A DNA stretch of 64,000 bases from Planctomycetaceae bacterium (lineage in GTDB: Bacteria; Planctomycetota; Planctomycetia; Pirellulales; Pirellulaceae): the NCBI GenBank assembly GCA_027487485.1, contig JAIYDN010000101.1, forward strand, positions 62,001 to 126,000, given 5' to 3'. Shown here piece after piece: positions 55,420 to 64,000 of this stretch. A model generated the notes under the pieces. That model searched no databases, had not been told where the DNA came from, and worked only from the letters and a program-made list of their open reading frames with translations. Every line of letters starts with the position of its first letter. Positions within the stretch are counted from its first letter, which is position 1. The translations under genes were made by a program, and so were the position numbers.

Positions 55420-55447
55420 TGCGGGATCTGCTATGCGGGATCTGCTA
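55420..55447. repeat. 14-bp tandem duplication creating a -10-like box
   Basis: TGCGGGATCTGCTA occurs twice in direct tandem (55420-55433, 55434-55447). The end of the second copy with the next bases gives TATACT (55446-55451), a good -10 element, whereas the first copy gives TATGCG. No convincing -35 is seen at 17 bp. It lies upstream of the DUF1080 gene. Confidence 0.6.
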
Positions 55448-55512
55448 TACTGTGCATGGTCTTCTCGGCGCGTGGTCTATCGGCCAGTGCCCGACCCAAT
55501 TTAGATCACATC

Positions 55513-56382
55513 ATGTTCGCTAACGAACGCTGCTCAAGCGTTTTGGCAGAGAGGTATTCGCTCGTGATTTTTCATTTCCCTCGATTGACTTTTCAAGGAG
55601 AGGCGATCGTTCGAACGTCCCGATCCTTTGCATCTCTTGGCTTTTTGGTTGCTGCGTGCTTGTACAGTGCGGCGACTGGCCAAGAATCCAAACCCCAGGA
55701 AGCGAAACCACAAAGTTCCGCGGCTCCAACGGCAGGCTTGTACCCTGTCTTCATTGATACCACAGGATCCGATTGGGTCACCGTTGGTAAAGAGGACTTT
55801 GTAAAAGCCAATTGCAATGACGATACTTGGGTTTGGGATGGCAACCAAGTTCATTGTACCGGGTTGCCTGTCGGGGTCTTACGCTCCAAAAAGAAATACA
55901 AAAATCTCGAATTCGTTGGTTCCTGGCGTCACCTGTCCGAAGGTGGCAATTCCGGCTTCTTTCTTTGGACGCCTGAACAGGCACTTGAAAAGCTTCCTCC
56001 CAACGCATTACCGAATGCGGGGATCGAAGTCCAAGTCTTGGACCATGGTTACACGGCTCAGTTTGAAAAATCGAGCGGCAAAAAGGCCGACTGGTTCTCC
56101 ACCAATGGCGATATCTTCCCTGTTGGAAAGTCCAAGCTGAAGCCCTTTGCACCTCTTTCTCCCGACGGGTCGCGAAGCTTTCCAAAATCGAAGCACAGCC
56201 TCGGTTCCCCGCAATGGAATCATTACTATGTTCGGGCCATTAACGGTGAAGTGCGTTTATGGGTGAACGGGCACGAGGTGTCTGGCGGAAAAGACGCCGA
56301 TCCCGCTGAAGGGTACTTGTGCTTGGAATCCGAAGGGGCACCTGTCGAGTTCAAGGACATCAAGATTCGCGAATTGCCTTAG
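55513..56382 (+). CDS. DUF1080 (3-keto-disaccharide hydrolase-like) exported protein
   Basis: Exported jelly-roll protein of the DUF1080 family, which is named for 3-keto-disaccharide hydrolases. Signal segment FASLGFLVAACLYSAATGQ, a Pro/Ala/Gln linker, then the domain: DTWVWDGNQVHCTG, GSWRHLSEGGNSGFFLW, ALPNAGIEVQVLDHGY, NHYYVRAINGEVRLWVNGHE. The true start is uncertain. The ATG at 55513 gives 289 residues but a long lead before the signal; an excellent AAGGAG at 55596-55601 points to initiation near 55606, where the codon is ATC. Other starts are a GTG at 55417 and an ATG at 55456. It probably acts with exported epimerases and dehydrogenases on oxidised sugars. Confidence 0.83.
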   Translation: MFANERCSSVLAERYSLVIFHFPRLTFQGEAIVRTSRSFASLGFLVAACLYSAATGQESKPQEAKPQSSAAPTAGLYPVFIDTTGSDWVTVGKEDFVKANCNDDTWVWDGNQVHCTGLPVGVLRSKKKYKNLEFVGSWRHLSEGGNSGFFLWTPEQALEKLPPNALPNAGIEVQVLDHGYTAQFEKSSGKKADWFSTNGDIFPVGKSKLKPFAPLSPDGSRSFPKSKHSLGSPQWNHYYVRAINGEVRLWVNGHEVSGGKDADPAEGYLCLESEGAPVEFKDIKIRELP

Positions 56383-56438
56383 TTTTCACGTTACCCCAGT
56401 TTTTATTTCGATAGATCATTTCACAAACGATTTTAAAA

Positions 56439-58556
56439 ATGCCAAGTAAGTTTCATTCCAGAAGTCAGTCCGTCGGTAAGTTCAAAGCCTTGGTGGCACA
56501 TACGATGGCTGCCGTCAGCGTTTTGCCAGCAGTGATTTTGCCGGCCACCTTTTTTCAAGCTGTCATTTATGCAACTAACGTGCAAGCGCAAGACGCATTG
56601 CCCCAAGGGCTGGTCTCTGGCGTTGAACTGCAACATTTTGATCGTTCGATTCCAGCAACGGAGGATTTCTACCGACATGTGAATGGCAAGTGGTTATCAG
56701 ATACACCCATCCCTTCGGACCAATCCAACTACGGAACGTTTACGATCCTGGATATCGAAACCAAAGCTGCCATCAAAAAGATCATCGAAGAGGCAGGTGC
56801 GGACCCCAAGCCATCGCCGATCGCAAAGCAAGTAGGTGACTTCTATCGTTCGTACACCAACATCCCAAGACGCAACGAACTGGGGCTGAAGCCGATCGAA
56901 AGCCAGCTTCAATCGATTCGGTCCGTTCAAGATAAAGCTCAGCTTGTCGAGATGGCTGGCAAGTTGTCAGGCCAAGGCATTGGCAGCTTCTTGAGCTTTT
57001 ACGTGGAGCCCGATGCGCGTCGCTCCGATCAGTATGCGATCTATGTGAATCAAGATGGCATCAGCTTGCCAGATCGCGATTATTATCTGCTAGACGATGA
57101 GCAAAAAATAAAAACGCGAAAGGCGTATGTTGCGTTCATTGAGTCCATGTTGGGGCAAATTGGTTGGGACGATCCAAGCGGATTTGCAACGAAGATTTTG
57201 GCATTGGAGACCGCCTTTGCAAAATCCCAATGGTCCCAAGTGGAACTGCGGGATCCGGTCAAAGGCTACAACAAAATGCCATCGTCCGAGTTTGGCTCCA
57301 AGTACTCGGGGTTGCTTTGGGCGAATTACACAAAAGCAGCCGGCTTGCCAGGTGCGTCGGATCTGATTGTTGGGCAGCCAAGCTTCTTTGCAGGTGCTTC
57401 GGAGCTGATTCAATCGACCGACATCGAAACACTCAAGGCTTACCTGGCGTTCCAAACCATCGATTCGATTGCGCCTTTGTTGACGGAATCGCTCGAGAAG
57501 ATGCACTTTGATTTTCACGAAACAACTCTGAGCGGTGTCAGCGAACAAGAACCGCTGTGGCGTCGCGGTGTGGATGCCTGCAATGGCTTGCTAGGTATGC
57601 CGGTCGGACAACTTTACGTGGAGCGATATTTTTCACCGAAGGCCAAGGTGAAGATGAACGCGCTCGTTAAGAACCTGATGGTCGCCTTTGAAAATCGGAT
57701 CAAGAAGTTGGCCTGGATGGGCAATGGAACCAAAGCTGAAGCCCTTCAAAAATTGGCTCTTTTTACCCCGAAGATTGGTTACCCGGACACATGGAAAGAC
57801 TATTCCTCCGTGGAAATCGTTCCGGATAATGTCGTTGTCAATTTTCTTAGGATAGCTGAATTCGAACGAGCGTATCAAATTGGAAAACTGGGGCAGCCCA
57901 TCAATCGCAACGAGTGGTTCATGCCGCCTCAGGCAATCAATGCCTACTACAATCCCACGATGAATGAGATTGTTTTTCCAGCTGCCATTTTGCAACCGCC
58001 TTTTTTCAATCTGGATGCGGATGATGCCATCAATTACGGTGGCATCGGTGCAGTGATTGGTCACGAGATCAGCCATGGATTTGATGATTCCGGTGCTCAG
58101 TTCGACGGAAAGGGGAACCTGCGTGATTGGTGGACGGAAAAAGACAAGGAAGAATTTAAGGCTCGTTCTGCTCGACTGGTCTCTCAGTTCGATGCTTATG
58201 CACCGTTGCCGAACTCCAAAGTCAACGGCAGCCTAACTCTGGGGGAGAACATCGGAGACCTGGGTGGTATGAGCGTTGCATACACAGCCTACCAGCTAGC
58301 GCTGGATGGCAAAGAAGCCCCTGTGATCGATGGTTTCACTGGCGATCAACGGTTCTTTATTGGTTGGGCCCAGGTTTGGCGTCGCAAGTACCGCGACCAA
58401 GAGATGCTCAAGCGATTGATGACGGACCCTCATTCTCCCAGCCAATACCGTTGCAACGGGATCGTTTCGAATCTGGACGAATTCCACAAAGCATTCGGTA
58501 TCTCGGAAGGGACAAAAATGTTCCTTCCCGAGACCGATCGTGTAAGGATCTGGTAA
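56439..58556 (+). CDS. M13-family (neprilysin/PepO-like) metallopeptidase
   Basis: 705-residue exported zinc endopeptidase. A hydrophobic N-terminal signal (about 22-48) precedes RSIPATEDFYRHVNGKW, the family start. The catalytic part has NAYYNPTMNEIVFPAAILQP, VIGHEISHGFDDSGAQFDGK with HExxH at H542, and LGENIGDLGGMSVAY with the third zinc ligand E603 and nearby Asp. The C-terminal PSQYRCNGIVSNLDEFHKAF is typical. Length is normal for M13. The start ATG at 56439 gives the signal directly. It follows the DUF1080 gene by 56 bp and precedes a cupin by 12 bp, so these are probably co-transcribed. Confidence 0.95.
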   Translation: MPSKFHSRSQSVGKFKALVAHTMAAVSVLPAVILPATFFQAVIYATNVQAQDALPQGLVSGVELQHFDRSIPATEDFYRHVNGKWLSDTPIPSDQSNYGTFTILDIETKAAIKKIIEEAGADPKPSPIAKQVGDFYRSYTNIPRRNELGLKPIESQLQSIRSVQDKAQLVEMAGKLSGQGIGSFLSFYVEPDARRSDQYAIYVNQDGISLPDRDYYLLDDEQKIKTRKAYVAFIESMLGQIGWDDPSGFATKILALETAFAKSQWSQVELRDPVKGYNKMPSSEFGSKYSGLLWANYTKAAGLPGASDLIVGQPSFFAGASELIQSTDIETLKAYLAFQTIDSIAPLLTESLEKMHFDFHETTLSGVSEQEPLWRRGVDACNGLLGMPVGQLYVERYFSPKAKVKMNALVKNLMVAFENRIKKLAWMGNGTKAEALQKLALFTPKIGYPDTWKDYSSVEIVPDNVVVNFLRIAEFERAYQIGKLGQPINRNEWFMPPQAINAYYNPTMNEIVFPAAILQPPFFNLDADDAINYGGIGAVIGHEISHGFDDSGAQFDGKGNLRDWWTEKDKEEFKARSARLVSQFDAYAPLPNSKVNGSLTLGENIGDLGGMSVAYTAYQLALDGKEAPVIDGFTGDQRFFIGWAQVWRRKYRDQEMLKRLMTDPHSPSQYRCNGIVSNLDEFHKAFGISEGTKMFLPETDRVRIW

Positions 58557-58568
58557 GGACTTGGCCTG

Positions 58569-58991
58569 ATGATGAAACCCGATCCAGTCAGCGGCAACGC
58601 TACGAAATCCGAGATGGATATCATTCCATTGTCCGACTGCCCATCCTTCATTACCAAAGATGGATCGGGTATTCGGGAGCTGTTGTCCCATCGTAATTCG
58701 TCGATCCGCAATCAAAGCCTGGCCGAGGCTACTATCGGGCCAGGCGTATTGACAGAATTGCATTATCACAAGGTTACCGAAGAGATCTACTTCATCACGC
58801 GTGGAACGGGCGTCATGACCTTAGGGAATCGTACGTGCCGCGTTACAACGGGGGATGCGATTGCTATCCCGCCTGGCCAAATTCATCAGATACTGAACGA
58901 TGGCGATGACGATCTTGTGCTTCTATGCTGCTGTGCGCCAGGTTACGAACATTCTGACACGTACCTTGTAAGTCCCGATTCTTTGAGCTGA
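58569..58991 (+). CDS. Cupin-domain protein
   Basis: 140-residue single-domain cupin, cytoplasmic. The metal-binding motifs are ELHYHKVTEEIYFITRGTG (HxH and Glu of motif 1) and IAIPPGQIHQILN (His of motif 2). This resembles mannose-6-phosphate isomerase-type or small sensor cupins, but no substrate can be named. It starts 12 bp after the peptidase stop and ends 22 bp before the sigma factor gene, so it may be part of the same transcript. An internal ATG in frame at codon 16 (MDIIPLSDCPSF) is an alternative start. Confidence 0.83.
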   Translation: MMKPDPVSGNATKSEMDIIPLSDCPSFITKDGSGIRELLSHRNSSIRNQSLAEATIGPGVLTELHYHKVTEEIYFITRGTGVMTLGNRTCRVTTGDAIAIPPGQIHQILNDGDDDLVLLCCCAPGYEHSDTYLVSPDSLS

Positions 58992-59013
58992 TGTGGCTGG
59001 GTAGGACATCAAT

Positions 59014-59598
59014 ATGGACTCGGCCCCTTCACCCATGCCTGAATCTAACTTTCCCAACTTGGATGCGTTTCGGCCGTATTTAACGGTGTTGGCTCGTGGC
59101 CAGATTCCTGTTTCGATGCAAGCTCGACTGGACGCTTCGGATATCGTTCAAGAGACCTTGATGGAAGCGTATCGGAAACGAGACCAGTTCCAGGGTGGAC
59201 AGGAAGCTAGGCAACTTGCGGGCTGGTTGCGTCAGTTGTTGTCGTGCAATCTGATTGACGCGTTTCGGACGCAACGGCGCGACCAACGGGATGTTCGCCG
59301 CGAGCAAATGCTGCCCCATTCCGTCGACGAATCTGCCATGGGGCTGGATGCGTTGCTCATTGCAAACGACTCGTCACCCAGCGAAGCGGTCGATAAACGT
59401 TTTCGAGCTTTGGAAGTTGCAAGAGCTATTGAGCAACTGCCCGACCAGCAGCGCGACGCAATCATGTTGCGGTACTTTCAAAAAACGACACTCGAAGAGA
59501 TCGCTAGCCATATGCAGAAATCCAAACCCGCGGTGGCTGGGTTGTTGAAACGTGGACTGGCAACCCTGCGCGAGCGTCTGAAAAAGGAAGACGTATGA
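59014..59598 (+). CDS. ECF-type RNA polymerase sigma factor
   Basis: 194-residue extracytoplasmic-function sigma factor. Region 2 is visible as LDASDIVQETLMEAYRKRDQ with the core-binding DxVQExL motif, followed by AGWLRQLLSCNLIDAFRTQR; region 4 as LPDQQRDAIMLRYFQKTTLE then EIASHMQKSKPAVAGLLKRG, the -35 recognition helix-turn-helix. No anti-sigma factor follows; instead its stop overlaps the start of a Ser/Thr kinase gene (ATGA). In planctomycetes several ECF groups are coupled to such kinases, with phosphorylation replacing anti-sigma control, and this pair fits. Confidence 0.93.
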   Translation: MDSAPSPMPESNFPNLDAFRPYLTVLARGQIPVSMQARLDASDIVQETLMEAYRKRDQFQGGQEARQLAGWLRQLLSCNLIDAFRTQRRDQRDVRREQMLPHSVDESAMGLDALLIANDSSPSEAVDKRFRALEVARAIEQLPDQQRDAIMLRYFQKTTLEEIASHMQKSKPAVAGLLKRGLATLRERLKKEDV

Positions 59599-62500
59599 TC
59601 GGCTCGGAGGATCAAGACGGAAAACAAGACAAAGTGGATTCAGCCATCGCGGAGTATCTGGAAGCCGTCGATCTTCAAAGTCCTTTCGATCTTCAGCAGT
59701 GGCTGGACCGGCATCAGGAAATCAGGTCCGACTTGATGGAGTTCCTAGCCACCGAAAGCGACTTCGGGGCGGCCTTGTTGCCCAAACACCCCAACGATTT
59801 CAATGCGGCCGAATTGACTACGGATTGGGCCAGGGGAACGATGGACTCGCAGCCGCAGCAGCCTTTTGCGCCCTCGATTCGCCGATCCAAAATTGGTCCG
59901 TACGTGCTCAAGCGATTGTTGGGTGCAGGCGGCATGGGACAGGTTTATGAAGCATCGGATCCCTCTGGTAATTTGGTAGCGGTGAAGTTGTTGTCCTCGC
60001 GCTGGATGCGGTCGGAAGAGTCGTTGCTTCGTTTTAAACAAGAAGGGGAAATCGCCAGTACGATCAATCACCCGCGATGCGTTTTTGTCAGGGCTGCGGA
60101 CGAAGACCAGGGCCAGCCTTACATCGTGATGGAACTGATGACGGGCAAGACGCTGAAAGATCTGAGTTCGGATTCAGGACAATTGGATGTTAACGATGCC
60201 ATACGCGTCATCATGGATGTTTTGGATGGGCTGGAAGAGGCACATTCGCACGGCATGGTCCATCGCGATATCAAACCAGCCAACTGTTATCTGGAATCCA
60301 ATGGTCGCGTGAAGCTGGGGGATTTCGGTTTGGCCCGATCGATGGTCCACGATTCTGAATTGACGCAAACGGGCGATTTCGTAGGGACACCTTTGTTTGC
60401 ATCCCCCGAACAAGTGAAAGGTCTATCGATTGATTCGCGTACGGATATCTATTCCGTGTGTGCGACGTTGTACTTTCTCCTTACGGGTAAAGCCCCTTTT
60501 GCAGGTTCGTCCCCCACCAGCGTGATCGCCAGAATCGTTTCCGAAGACCCAACACCTGTTCGAGCATTGAATCCAAAAGTCCCCGCGCTTCTTGAGAGCG
60601 TGATCATGCGGGGGTTGCAACGAGATCGTGCAGCCAGACAACAATCGGTCGGTGAGCTGCGGTTGGCACTGGAGCCTTTTGCAACCGGTCGGCAAACCAT
60701 ATCCACTTGGGGCCGTCGTTTCGCTGCCTATGGCTTGGACAGCACTCTGGCGGGACTGACCGGCGCGGTTGCTGTTCAGTTTGTATCGGTGGATGAAACG
60801 TACCCTGCAATCCCGCTCTGGCTTTTTCTAAGCTTGATGTTCCCGATGTTGGTTTATTACTTGGTCTTTGAAATTTGGGGGAACGCAACCTTAGGCAAGC
60901 GGTTGTTGCGATTGCATGTAGTCGATCGGTTTACGGGCGAGAAGCCGAGTCTGAGCAAGCGAGTGGTGCGCACTATTTCGGCATTGCTTTTCATGGGGAT
61001 GTTGAGCGATTTGACTTTGTACGCATGGTGTAGTCCCAATGATCACAACCTCTGGGCTGTAAGCCAATGGACCGGTTACATGGTCTTGTACATTTTGATG
61101 TTATCGCCATGGCTATGCGCCTGGCGGCCTCGGTTGTTGTTGCATGACTGGATCAGCGGAACAACGGTCGTTGACCGACCTTCGCTTAATGCTCAGCAAC
61201 AATTAGCGAGTGTCGCAGCAGTTTACGATGTACCATTGTTGGCTTCCACGGGGTACCCAGACAAGCTGGGCGATTTCAAAGTGACTGGGCTGATCAGTAC
61301 TTGCCGCTCCGGCACGATACTAGCGGGACGCGATGAGCGCTTAGCGCGAGATGTTTGGATTCAAATGAGGCCCCTAAAAGCATCGGATTTAACTACAGAA
61401 CGCCGCAATTGCGATCGCACTACTCGGTTGAGATGGCTCCATGGGGGAATCGAAGGAGATTGGCGTTGGGATGCGTTTCTTGCTTTCAAGGGAGCGCCCC
61501 TGAAACACTGGACTGCACCGGACTCGCCATTGGTCTGGAAAAAGGCACGAAGCATTCTGATTCAAATTGCCGAAGAGCAACTTCACGGCGAGCAGGATGG
61601 AACATCCGTATCGGTAAAGTCGTTGGATCAAATATGGATCGACGCGCGTGGAAGAGTCGTTATTGTGGATTGGCATCATTTGGATCAGGCGGAGAGGGAA
61701 CGAGAGGAACCTTTCGTTCAACAACAACGCTCTGTGCTTCGCGAAACTACTAGATTACTCTTGTGTGGAAATAGCTTACCACTAGCTTCTCCACCCAAAC
61801 CGATTTTAGCGATCCTACCCGGTTACGCTCGCAAGATTCTTGAACCTCTATCGACGGTAACTACGGAGTCATTTTCAGCAGCGACTTTTCTTGAGTCGCT
61901 CAACGCTAATTCACGTAGACCTGCCGAACTTAACTTTGAGAATAGGCTGTTAGGGGTAGGGGTCGCAGCAGTTCCCGCCCTTTTGATGCTGGCTATTGTC
62001 GCTTCGCTTTCCCGAGCTGGAAATCTGCTGTCGCTAGAAATTTTAACGGATCAGTTGGTTGCACCCTCGGTGGTCGAATGGTTGCTGGAATCAGGCAACG
62101 AAAAGGAATGGGAGCGAGCCAAGGCCAAAGTTGAAGCATGGCCCTCGCGCGAGCAATTGCAGTCTTGGCTTGAAAATCGTCAACAGAGAACTCAAGATTT
62201 GTCCGAACAGTATAGAGTGCGATTCGAACGGCAAGGCTCATTTGCTGCACTTATTGCTCAAAACGCCAATTTGATTCCTGAGCCGGTTTTGCAATTGCCA
62301 GCGGTTCGTTTCGAATGGGAGAACGACAAACTGGTGTTGGTAAACTGGCGCAAAACGGAGGGACGCTACCCATTCGATCTTCAGTTGGTTTCTCGAATGA
62401 TTGCGCACGATGCTAGTCAGCCCTCGCAAGCATTTTTTCGTCGAAGCCCGATGCGGTTGGTCGCTGTGATGCTCGCCCCGTTTTTCATTTGGATGATTTG

Positions 62501-62804
62501 GGCAGGATTAACGCGAGGCGGACTTGCAATGTGGATTTCAGGTCAACAGGTCGTAAACGCTGTTGGTACGCCCATCCCTTGGTATATTTGGATGTGCCGC
62601 GTGTTGGTTGCAGGTGCGCCATTTCTACTTCTCCAATGCTTGGTAGCTTGGCTGGATTTGTACCACCCCGAATACTTGCTGGTATCTTCGATCGCAAGTC
62701 TTGTCATGCTGTGGCTGTTTTTGGTTTACTCCATTCTTGTTCTTGCGTTTCCACGACGCGCACCTCACGATTGGCTGCTGGGGCTGTATCTGGTCCCCAG
62801 ATGA
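59595..62804 (+). CDS. Ser/Thr kinase with RDD membrane domain and pseudokinase-like region
   Basis: 1069-residue membrane kinase. Residues 1-95 are a soluble lead; 100-365 a Hanks-type kinase with GAGGMG (110-115), K131, HRDIKPAN (223-230), DFG (243-245) and GTPLFASPEQ. Residues 371-525 match an RDD domain with several helices (RRFAAYGLDSTLAG; ending LHDWISGTTVV). Residues about 555-790 look like a second, degenerate kinase: the lysine strand is VWIQM, HRD is missing and DFG is DWH. Two further membrane regions and an RDD-like end (RAPHDWLLGLYLVPR) follow. It is translationally coupled to the sigma factor gene and probably phosphorylates that factor. Confidence 0.85.
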   Translation: MIGSEDQDGKQDKVDSAIAEYLEAVDLQSPFDLQQWLDRHQEIRSDLMEFLATESDFGAALLPKHPNDFNAAELTTDWARGTMDSQPQQPFAPSIRRSKIGPYVLKRLLGAGGMGQVYEASDPSGNLVAVKLLSSRWMRSEESLLRFKQEGEIASTINHPRCVFVRAADEDQGQPYIVMELMTGKTLKDLSSDSGQLDVNDAIRVIMDVLDGLEEAHSHGMVHRDIKPANCYLESNGRVKLGDFGLARSMVHDSELTQTGDFVGTPLFASPEQVKGLSIDSRTDIYSVCATLYFLLTGKAPFAGSSPTSVIARIVSEDPTPVRALNPKVPALLESVIMRGLQRDRAARQQSVGELRLALEPFATGRQTISTWGRRFAAYGLDSTLAGLTGAVAVQFVSVDETYPAIPLWLFLSLMFPMLVYYLVFEIWGNATLGKRLLRLHVVDRFTGEKPSLSKRVVRTISALLFMGMLSDLTLYAWCSPNDHNLWAVSQWTGYMVLYILMLSPWLCAWRPRLLLHDWISGTTVVDRPSLNAQQQLASVAAVYDVPLLASTGYPDKLGDFKVTGLISTCRSGTILAGRDERLARDVWIQMRPLKASDLTTERRNCDRTTRLRWLHGGIEGDWRWDAFLAFKGAPLKHWTAPDSPLVWKKARSILIQIAEEQLHGEQDGTSVSVKSLDQIWIDARGRVVIVDWHHLDQAEREREEPFVQQQRSVLRETTRLLLCGNSLPLASPPKPILAILPGYARKILEPLSTVTTESFSAATFLESLNANSRRPAELNFENRLLGVGVAAVPALLMLAIVASLSRAGNLLSLEILTDQLVAPSVVEWLLESGNEKEWERAKAKVEAWPSREQLQSWLENRQQRTQDLSEQYRVRFERQGSFAALIAQNANLIPEPVLQLPAVRFEWENDKLVLVNWRKTEGRYPFDLQLVSRMIAHDASQPSQAFFRRSPMRLVAVMLAPFFIWMIWAGLTRGGLAMWISGQQVVNAVGTPIPWYIWMCRVLVAGAPFLLLQCLVAWLDLYHPEYLLVSSIASLVMLWLFLVYSILVLAFPRRAPHDWLLGLYLVPR

Positions 62805-62877
62805 GGAATTGAAGGTAAGAAAGATTTTTTTAATTCTTGCGCCCCATTTTGGCGGCGATGTCGGCTAGCAAGGTATG

Positions 62878-62897
62878 GGTCGCTTCAAACGGCGACC
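62878..62897 (+). promoter_or_regulatory. Small hairpin before the ABC transporter gene
   Basis: GGTCGC (62878-62883) pairs with GCGACC (62892-62897) across an 8-base loop, 28 bp before the ATG. Without a T-run it is not a clear terminator of the kinase gene; it could be a leader structure. Confidence 0.35.
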
Positions 62898-62925
62898 TTG
62901 ATCCTTACTTTTAAAGACGATTTCG

Positions 62926-63894
62926 ATGTCAAACCTATTGATCCAAGTTCAGGAAGTTGGAAAAGCGTTTCGTACCGTCCGTGCCGTGGACGGGGTTTCC
63001 TTTGAGGTGAAGCAGGGTGAGATTTTTGCGTTGCTTGGGCCGAACGGAGCTGGGAAATCGACCTTGGTGCGGATGATGATCGGTATGTTGCCTCCCGATC
63101 AAGGGTTGATTCAATGGTACGATTGCCATGGCAAACCTGCTGCCATGGATGCTGCTCAGATTGGCTATCTTCCCGAAGATCGTGGACTGTATCGCGATCA
63201 AAAGGTAAGTCGCATTTTGGAGTACTTCGGCCAATTGCGAGGCATGTCCATCGCTCAATCGAAACAGGCTTCACGGGAGTGGGCCGAGCGATTGGAAGTT
63301 TCGCAGTACCTTGGAAGCAAACTGGAAACGCTCAGCAAAGGGAATCAGCAGAAAGTGCAAGTGGCGGCAGCGGTTTTGCATCGCCCTCGGTTGGCATTGT
63401 TGGACGAACCTTTTTCGGGCCTGGACCCGCTGAATCAAGAAATGATGCTGGGGGTAATTCGGTCTTTGCAAGAACAGGGGACGACCGTTCTGCTTAGCGC
63501 GCACCAATTGGAGTTGGTGGAGCGATTGGCTGATCGAGTTTTCTTGCTGGCCCAGGGGCGACGAATCATGTCGGGCACCGTACCAGAGCTCAAGGCCAGC
63601 AGACACAGCGGTTACTCCCTAAGGATTCACTTCGGGAAACCAGTACAATCAGATTGGTTCGACACGTGGAAACCTGAATCGGACCTGGAGAGCTTAGAGT
63701 TCATTTCGGACGATACGATTCAGTTGACCCTTCAAAACAAAAGCACTGCTGTCGAGTGGATTCAGCGTGCCTCGGGAGTGGCGGACGTCGCCGACTTCCG
63801 TGGCGGTGCATTGTCTCTTCATGAAATTTACTTGCGGGCACTGAATCCAAAGCAAGTTTCGTTGGACGTGGATAGAAGCAAGACTCTGGTCTGA
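62926..63894 (+). CDS. ABC transporter ATP-binding protein (NatA/ABC-2 type)
   Basis: 322-residue ATPase powering an ABC-2 exporter. Walker A GPNGAGKST at 38-46, Q-loop region PEDRGLYRDQKV, signature LSKGNQQKVQVAAAVLH, Walker B LALLDEPFSGLDP and the H-loop LLSAHQLELVERL are all present. The C-terminal 90 residues are the extension common in NatA-like proteins. The PEDRGLY variant after the Q-loop is typical of sodium/antibiotic exporters of the NatA group. The following gene starts 82 bp downstream and probably encodes the membrane partner. Confidence 0.94.
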   Translation: MSNLLIQVQEVGKAFRTVRAVDGVSFEVKQGEIFALLGPNGAGKSTLVRMMIGMLPPDQGLIQWYDCHGKPAAMDAAQIGYLPEDRGLYRDQKVSRILEYFGQLRGMSIAQSKQASREWAERLEVSQYLGSKLETLSKGNQQKVQVAAAVLHRPRLALLDEPFSGLDPLNQEMMLGVIRSLQEQGTTVLLSAHQLELVERLADRVFLLAQGRRIMSGTVPELKASRHSGYSLRIHFGKPVQSDWFDTWKPESDLESLEFISDDTIQLTLQNKSTAVEWIQRASGVADVADFRGGALSLHEIYLRALNPKQVSLDVDRSKTLV

Positions 63895-63976
63895 AAAAAG
63901 GCCATGTTCGTTCGTGTGTGTTCCGTGCAGAAAATTTAAAGCTGAATCTCCGAAAATCGAAAGTAGATAACCACCA

Positions 63977-64000
63977 TGAATCATTGGCTGAAAACCAGCT
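63977..64000 (+). CDS. Start of a further gene, probably the ABC-2 permease (partial)
   Basis: ATG at 63977 opens a frame reading MNHWLKTS to the right edge, only eight codons. The position directly after the ATP-binding protein, on the same strand, suggests the membrane component; the sequence itself is too short to prove this. CACC precedes the ATG, with no strong ribosome site. Confidence 0.4.

Overview
The window looks like chromosome of a planctomycete, most likely of the Pirellulaceae (Rhodopirellula/Blastopirellula-type). The basis is family content: two large secreted DUF1549/DUF1553 cytochrome-like proteins, one next to a DUF1501 protein; a PVC-type NHL + HEAT + c-type heme protein; a DUF1080 protein; a PQQ-like WxQFRG beta-propeller; an ECF sigma factor coupled to a Ser/Thr kinase; and an exosortase-like membrane protein. 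Many proteins carry Sec, Tat-like or lipoprotein export signals. I see no rRNA, tRNA, CRISPR array, prophage or insertion sequence.

Layout, left to right. 1-7.1 kb: partial APC permease (-), folA, ROK kinase (-), giant heme/HEAT protein, metallophosphoesterase. 7.1-11.7 kb: old yellow enzyme, then a probable sugar-derivative operon (TIM-barrel epimerase, Gfo/Idh/MocA oxidoreductase, DapA-like aldolase) interrupted by a two-letter heptamer repeat. 11.7-19.4 kb: DUF885 peptidase, hemC, cdsA, a BRCT/HTH/TPR protein coupled to surE, and waaA. 19.5-25.6 kb: an exosortase-like protein lacking the usual cysteine, coupled to a membrane TPR protein, then a TlpA-like thioredoxin, a Tat-exported epimerase and an enlarged RNase HII-like protein. 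25.6-33.8 kb: csrA, a GAF + SpoIIE/PP2C-like protein with degenerate metal sites, a large secretin and a secreted HExxH protein. 34-43.6 kb: membrane protein, small secreted protein, alpha/beta hydrolase, DUF1549/DUF1553 protein, xerC, HU, a lipoprotein and a membrane-anchored cyanophycinase-like protein. 43.8-50.3 kb: exported galM, a hypothetical protein and the DUF1501-DUF1553 pair. 50.4-55.3 kb: a PQQ-propeller/alpha-beta hydrolase fusion and cfa, separated by a MazF-type toxin-antitoxin pair that is flanked by decayed copies of the two neighbouring gene ends. 55.4-64 kb: DUF1080 protein, M13 peptidase, cupin, ECF sigma factor, a kinase with RDD and pseudokinase-like parts, an ABC ATPase and the first codons of its likely permease.

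How the genes work together: much of the window encodes an outward-facing, probably polysaccharide-directed lifestyle (heme-linked oxidoreductases, DUF1080, epimerases, mutarotase, peptidases). Envelope biogenesis genes (cdsA, waaA, exosortase-like protein, secretin, cfa) sit among housekeeping genes (folA, hemC, surE, xerC, HU). Regulatory material is csrA, the SpoIIE-like protein and the sigma factor/kinase pair. The most unusual items are the duplicated gene-end scars around the toxin-antitoxin pair, the set of signalling or processing proteins with lost catalytic residues (exosortase-like, PP2C-like, pseudokinase-like), the BRCT/HTH/TPR architecture and the propeller-hydrolase fusion. All function calls come from reading motifs; no database search was run.
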